Assembly (NCBI GenBank): GCA_964398805.1
Contig: CAYNNI010000035.1
Location: 1-16,069 of the forward strand
Length of the DNA: 16,069 bases
Direction of reading: 5' to 3'
Source: CAISDH01 sp964398805
GTDB taxonomy: Archaea; Micrarchaeota; Micrarchaeia; Micrarchaeales; Micrarchaeaceae
Notes under the pieces: generated by a model
The model's database searches: none
Seen by the model: only the letters and a program-made list of their open reading frames with translations
Told to the model about the DNA's origin: nothing
Position numbers and translations under genes: made by a program
Shown here: positions 14,265 to 16,069 of the stretch, in pieces
Layout: each line of letters begins with the position of its first letter
Numbering within the stretch: position 1 is the stretch's first letter

Positions 14265-15182
14265 TCACGCGGTGGGCGCACGCCGTTCCTTGACTTCGCT
14301 CGACTCGTGGACGACGAGGTCCTGCGCGACGACCACGTCCACGTGGCAGTGCGGTCCAATGCGGACGTCCTGGCCCTGGACGAACGCCGCGGTCGTGCCC
14401 TCGATGTCGACGTCCTGCCCAATGATCCGCTCCGCAATCAGGTCGCCGCGGGACCGCAGGAATCCGCCGGTCATCCGGACGTTGATGTCCTGCGCCTCGA
14501 TCGAGCCGATCTTGGAGGCCCCGCCGAGCTCGATGTCCACGTCGGACGCCTTGAGTTCACCTTGGATGCGGACGCTCCCGGACGAACGGAAGTCCTGGCC
14601 GTGGACGCTGCCATCGACCCGAAGGGACCCGCTCGTCGAGATGTCCTGGGCCACGAGGTCCTTGGCGAGCTCCAGCGAGCCGCTGACGTCGACGTCGTCG
14701 GCCTGGAGGGACCCGGAGATGCGGCTCGATCCGGAGGACTTGAAGTTCGAGCAACGCACGTCGCCGTCGAAATCGCAGGATCCGGACACTTTGGCCCCGT
14801 CGCACTGGAGAGACCCACGGACGCGAGCGCTGCCCGCCACCTTGAACTCGGCGGTCCGCACCGGGTTCCCCGTCACCACCCCGGAGCCGACGATCTTGAT
14901 CTCCTCGTCGCTCAGCTTCACGCCGACGCCGGAGAAGTCCACGGAGCGCATGGCTTCGCCCGCGATCCGCATGGCCTCCTGGGTCGCGCGGGCGGCTTCC
15001 TCCGTGGCCCGTGCCACCGTCTCGTGGATAGATGTCTCGAGGCTCGGCGCGGGGGCCTGCGCGACCTCGGGTTCCTCAGGCTCCGCTTCGTAGCGCGCCC
15101 GGATGTCGAGGTACGTCTTCTCGGAGATCTCCCCGCGCGCCAGGCGCTCCTCGAGGTGTTGAAGGATGTCCTTCCGTCTCAT
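14265..15182 (-). CDS. Bactofilin/DUF4097-like beta-helix protein with SHOCT-like N-terminus
   Basis: From ATG 15182 (GGTGG just upstream) this is a 305-residue protein. Residues 1-30 (ILQHLEERLARGEISEKTYL) resemble a SHOCT or short oligomerisation helix pair. An Ala/Glu-rich helical linker follows. From about residue 90 to 290 short repeats of the type VSGSxxxxGDVxxxxFxSSGSxxI recur: KVAGSARVRGSLQCDGAKVS, GSCDFDGDVRCSNFKSSGSS, SGSLELAKDLVAQDISTSGS, and SGSVRIQGELKASDVDIELG. This is the pattern of a right-handed beta-helix as in bactofilins and DUF4097-type proteins. No signal peptide or membrane helix is seen, so a cytoplasmic or membrane-peripheral polymer is possible. It lies downstream of a small overlapping frame and divergent from a regulator with a similar SHOCT-like segment. 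The exact role is unknown. Confidence 0.75.
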   Translation of the reverse strand: MRRKDILQHLEERLARGEISEKTYLDIRARYEAEPEEPEVAQAPAPSLETSIHETVARATEEAARATQEAMRIAGEAMRSVDFSGVGVKLSDEEIKIVGSGVVTGNPVRTAEFKVAGSARVRGSLQCDGAKVSGSCDFDGDVRCSNFKSSGSSRISGSLQADDVDVSGSLELAKDLVAQDISTSGSLRVDGSVHGQDFRSSGSVRIQGELKASDVDIELGGASKIGSIEAQDINVRMTGGFLRSRGDLIAERIIGQDVDIEGTTAAFVQGQDVRIGPHCHVDVVVAQDLVVHESSEVKERRAPTA

Positions 15183-15379
15183 TGGTGCCACCAGGTGTAT
15201 CGCGCCACCGCGAAATAGCTTTCCTTCCGTGCCATGAGCTCGGGCGGAGTGCGCCATGCCCCTCGAGACTGGCTCTTCCCGTGCGGAGTCCGGACAGGGA
15301 CCGTCCGACCCCGTGGGGCCAGGAAGGACAGGGCGCTCGCCAGGTACTGCACGAATCCGGTCGACTTGTTTCCGAACAT
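15179..15379 (-). CDS. Small hypothetical protein upstream of the bactofilin-like gene
   Basis: This is a 66-residue frame from ATG 15379, beginning MFGNKSTGFVQYLASALSFL and ending VARYTWWHQ. A TATA box (15401-15410) lies about 26 bases upstream, the spacing for a leaderless start. Its TGA overlaps the bactofilin ATG (ATGA), suggesting translational coupling. The frame stays open further upstream to 15514, which would place the TATA box inside the gene, so the shorter form is preferred. The middle is basic and Pro/Arg-rich. I recognise no domain; it may be a real small gene or a chance frame in GC-rich DNA. Confidence 0.45.
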   Translation of the reverse strand: MFGNKSTGFVQYLASALSFLAPRGRTVPVRTPHGKSQSRGAWRTPPELMARKESYFAVARYTWWHQ

Positions 15380-15400
15380 GAAGCTACGCAGCGACGCCTC

Positions 15401-15410
15401 GATATTTATA
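15401..15410 (-). promoter_or_regulatory. TATA box for the small gene and bactofilin-like operon
   Basis: On the minus strand this reads TATAAATATC in otherwise GC-rich DNA, centred about 26 bases upstream of ATG 15379. A further AT-rich element, GGATAAAAATAAC (15420-15432), may serve the divergent regulator gene. The rest of 15433-15535 holds nothing I can name. Confidence 0.55.
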
Positions 15411-15535
15411 GAATCCTCGCGGATAAAAATAACATCCTCTTCCCCGTCGGATTCAGCTTCTCCCGTCAGGGAGATACAGCCCGGGACGGAGGGGAAGAAC
15501 GTTGAAGTAGGCACAACGGGGTTGCGGCGTCGTCG

Positions 15536-15949
15536 ATGCCGGAGCCCCTGGAACTCGTCCGGATTGCGTCCTCCGAGACCCGGCGGCAGATCCTACGCCT
15601 CCTTCAGCAGGGATTCGACCACCCCGAGGACCTCTCCAAAAAGCTCAAGATCCGCCGCACCTCGGTGGACAAGCAGCTCCTGGAACTCTTCGAGTGGGGG
15701 CTCGTGGACCGCGCCGCGGTGTTCCCGCCGAACGGCCGGCCGAGGATCGTGTACCAGGTCACGCAGCGGGGGCGGGACCTCCTCGACCTCTTGGAGCGCG
15801 TCGTGAAGGAGTACACGAGTTCGTTCCGCGCGGACTACGAGCGCGAACTCGAGGCGCTCGAGGGCAAGCTCGCGGCCGGCGAGATCGCGGAGGAGATGTA
15901 CTTCAAGAGGCGAAAGGAAGTCGAGGCCCGCTACGGGTCAATCCTCTGA
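15536..15949 (+). CDS. Winged-helix (ArsR-like) regulator with SHOCT-like C-terminus
   Basis: This 137-residue protein has an N-terminal winged helix: LELVRIASSETRRQILRLLQ, then the second and third helices DLSKKLKIRRTSVDKQLLEL, and a wing with VYQVTQRGRDLLDLL. A coiled-coil-like helix follows (VVKEYTSSFRADYERELEAL). The end is a SHOCT-like unit, KLAAGEIAEEMYFKRRKEVE, similar to the N-terminus of the neighbouring bactofilin-like protein. It probably controls the divergent genes by binding the shared 357-base gap. No metal-binding cysteines of the ArsR sensor type are present. Its stop overlaps the end of a convergent frame by 12 bases. Confidence 0.78.
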   Translation: MPEPLELVRIASSETRRQILRLLQQGFDHPEDLSKKLKIRRTSVDKQLLELFEWGLVDRAAVFPPNGRPRIVYQVTQRGRDLLDLLERVVKEYTSSFRADYERELEALEGKLAAGEIAEEMYFKRRKEVEARYGSIL

Positions 15950-16069
15950 GGGCCCGGTCCGGTGGCGCTGACGGGTCACCGCCTGCTCGAGCGACATCTC
16001 GCCCCTCGCCACGGCGTCCGCCAGGGCGGAGGAAATCGTGACCTCGCCGCCGCTCTGGACCCGCGACCG
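15938..16069 (-). CDS. C-terminal end of a further gene (partial)
   Basis: A minus-strand frame is open from the window edge to a TGA at 15938-15940 and encodes 43 residues. VTISSALADAVARGEMSLEQ and AVTRQRHRTGPSED are seen. Its ARGEMSLEQA resembles the SHOCT-like ARGEISEKTY of the nearby gene. It converges on the regulator with a 12-base overlap. Codon use matches the GC-rich right part. The call rests on an open frame and plausible protein composition only. Confidence 0.4.
   Translation of the reverse strand, partial: RSRVQSGGEVTISSALADAVARGEMSLEQAVTRQRHRTGPSED

Noticed and set aside
12266..14293. 675-codon plus-strand frame opposite cdc48
   Set aside because: It is antisense to cdc48, crosses the codon-usage junction, and its translation is rich in Arg, Leu and His without domain features.
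1..16069. CRISPR array
   Set aside because: No regularly spaced direct repeats are visible anywhere in the window; the only clear long repeat pair is the TR/VR.

Overview
The window is archaeal. It carries archaeal DnaG primase, aIF2-gamma, S6e, Alba, a Cdc48/VCP-type AAA ATPase, and TATA boxes about 25 bases upstream of several starts. The central part (about 2,180 to 13,150) uses ATA for most isoleucines and AGG for many arginines. Its compact conserved genes are compatible with a DPANN archaeon, possibly Micrarchaeota-like; I infer this lineage from general appearance and could not test it. The right part (about 13,200 to the end) is GC-rich, uses almost only ATC/ATT for isoleucine, and encodes a VAT/Thermoplasmata-like Cdc48 N-terminus. 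The switch falls inside the cdc48 reading frame, so the contig may join two archaeal genomes.

Left region (1-2,235): a diversity-generating retroelement (DGR). A target gene cut by the window edge (2-727) contains a variable repeat (VR, 488-576). A noncoding stretch with hairpins follows, then the template repeat (TR, 962-1,055), then a DGR-type reverse transcriptase with the LGNLTSQ and YVDD motifs (1,088-2,235). In the alignment I prefer, 12 of 14 TR/VR substitutions fall on template adenines, which is the hallmark of adenine-specific mutagenic retrohoming. The reverse transcriptase frame is broken by one apparently missing base just before LGNLTSQ. No avd-like accessory gene is visible.

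Central region: an EF-Tu/SelB-like protein without a P-loop (minus strand) lies divergent to dnaG. After dnaG comes a plus-strand cluster: PadR-type regulator, DrrA-like ABC ATPase, ABC-2 permease, a membrane-anchored CARDB-like surface protein, and a helical protein of unknown function. This looks like a regulated exporter operon with a secreted partner. Alba follows. On the minus strand, cdc48, rps6e, the aIF2-gamma gene and a CBS-pair gene form a tightly packed operon.

Right region: the 5' end of cdc48 with a leaderless-type promoter; a bactofilin/DUF4097-like beta-helix protein with a SHOCT-like N-terminus, preceded by a small overlapping ORF; a divergent winged-helix regulator with a SHOCT-like C-terminus; and the tail of another minus-strand gene at the edge.

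The most notable system is the DGR. The most important caution is the likely chimeric junction in cdc48.
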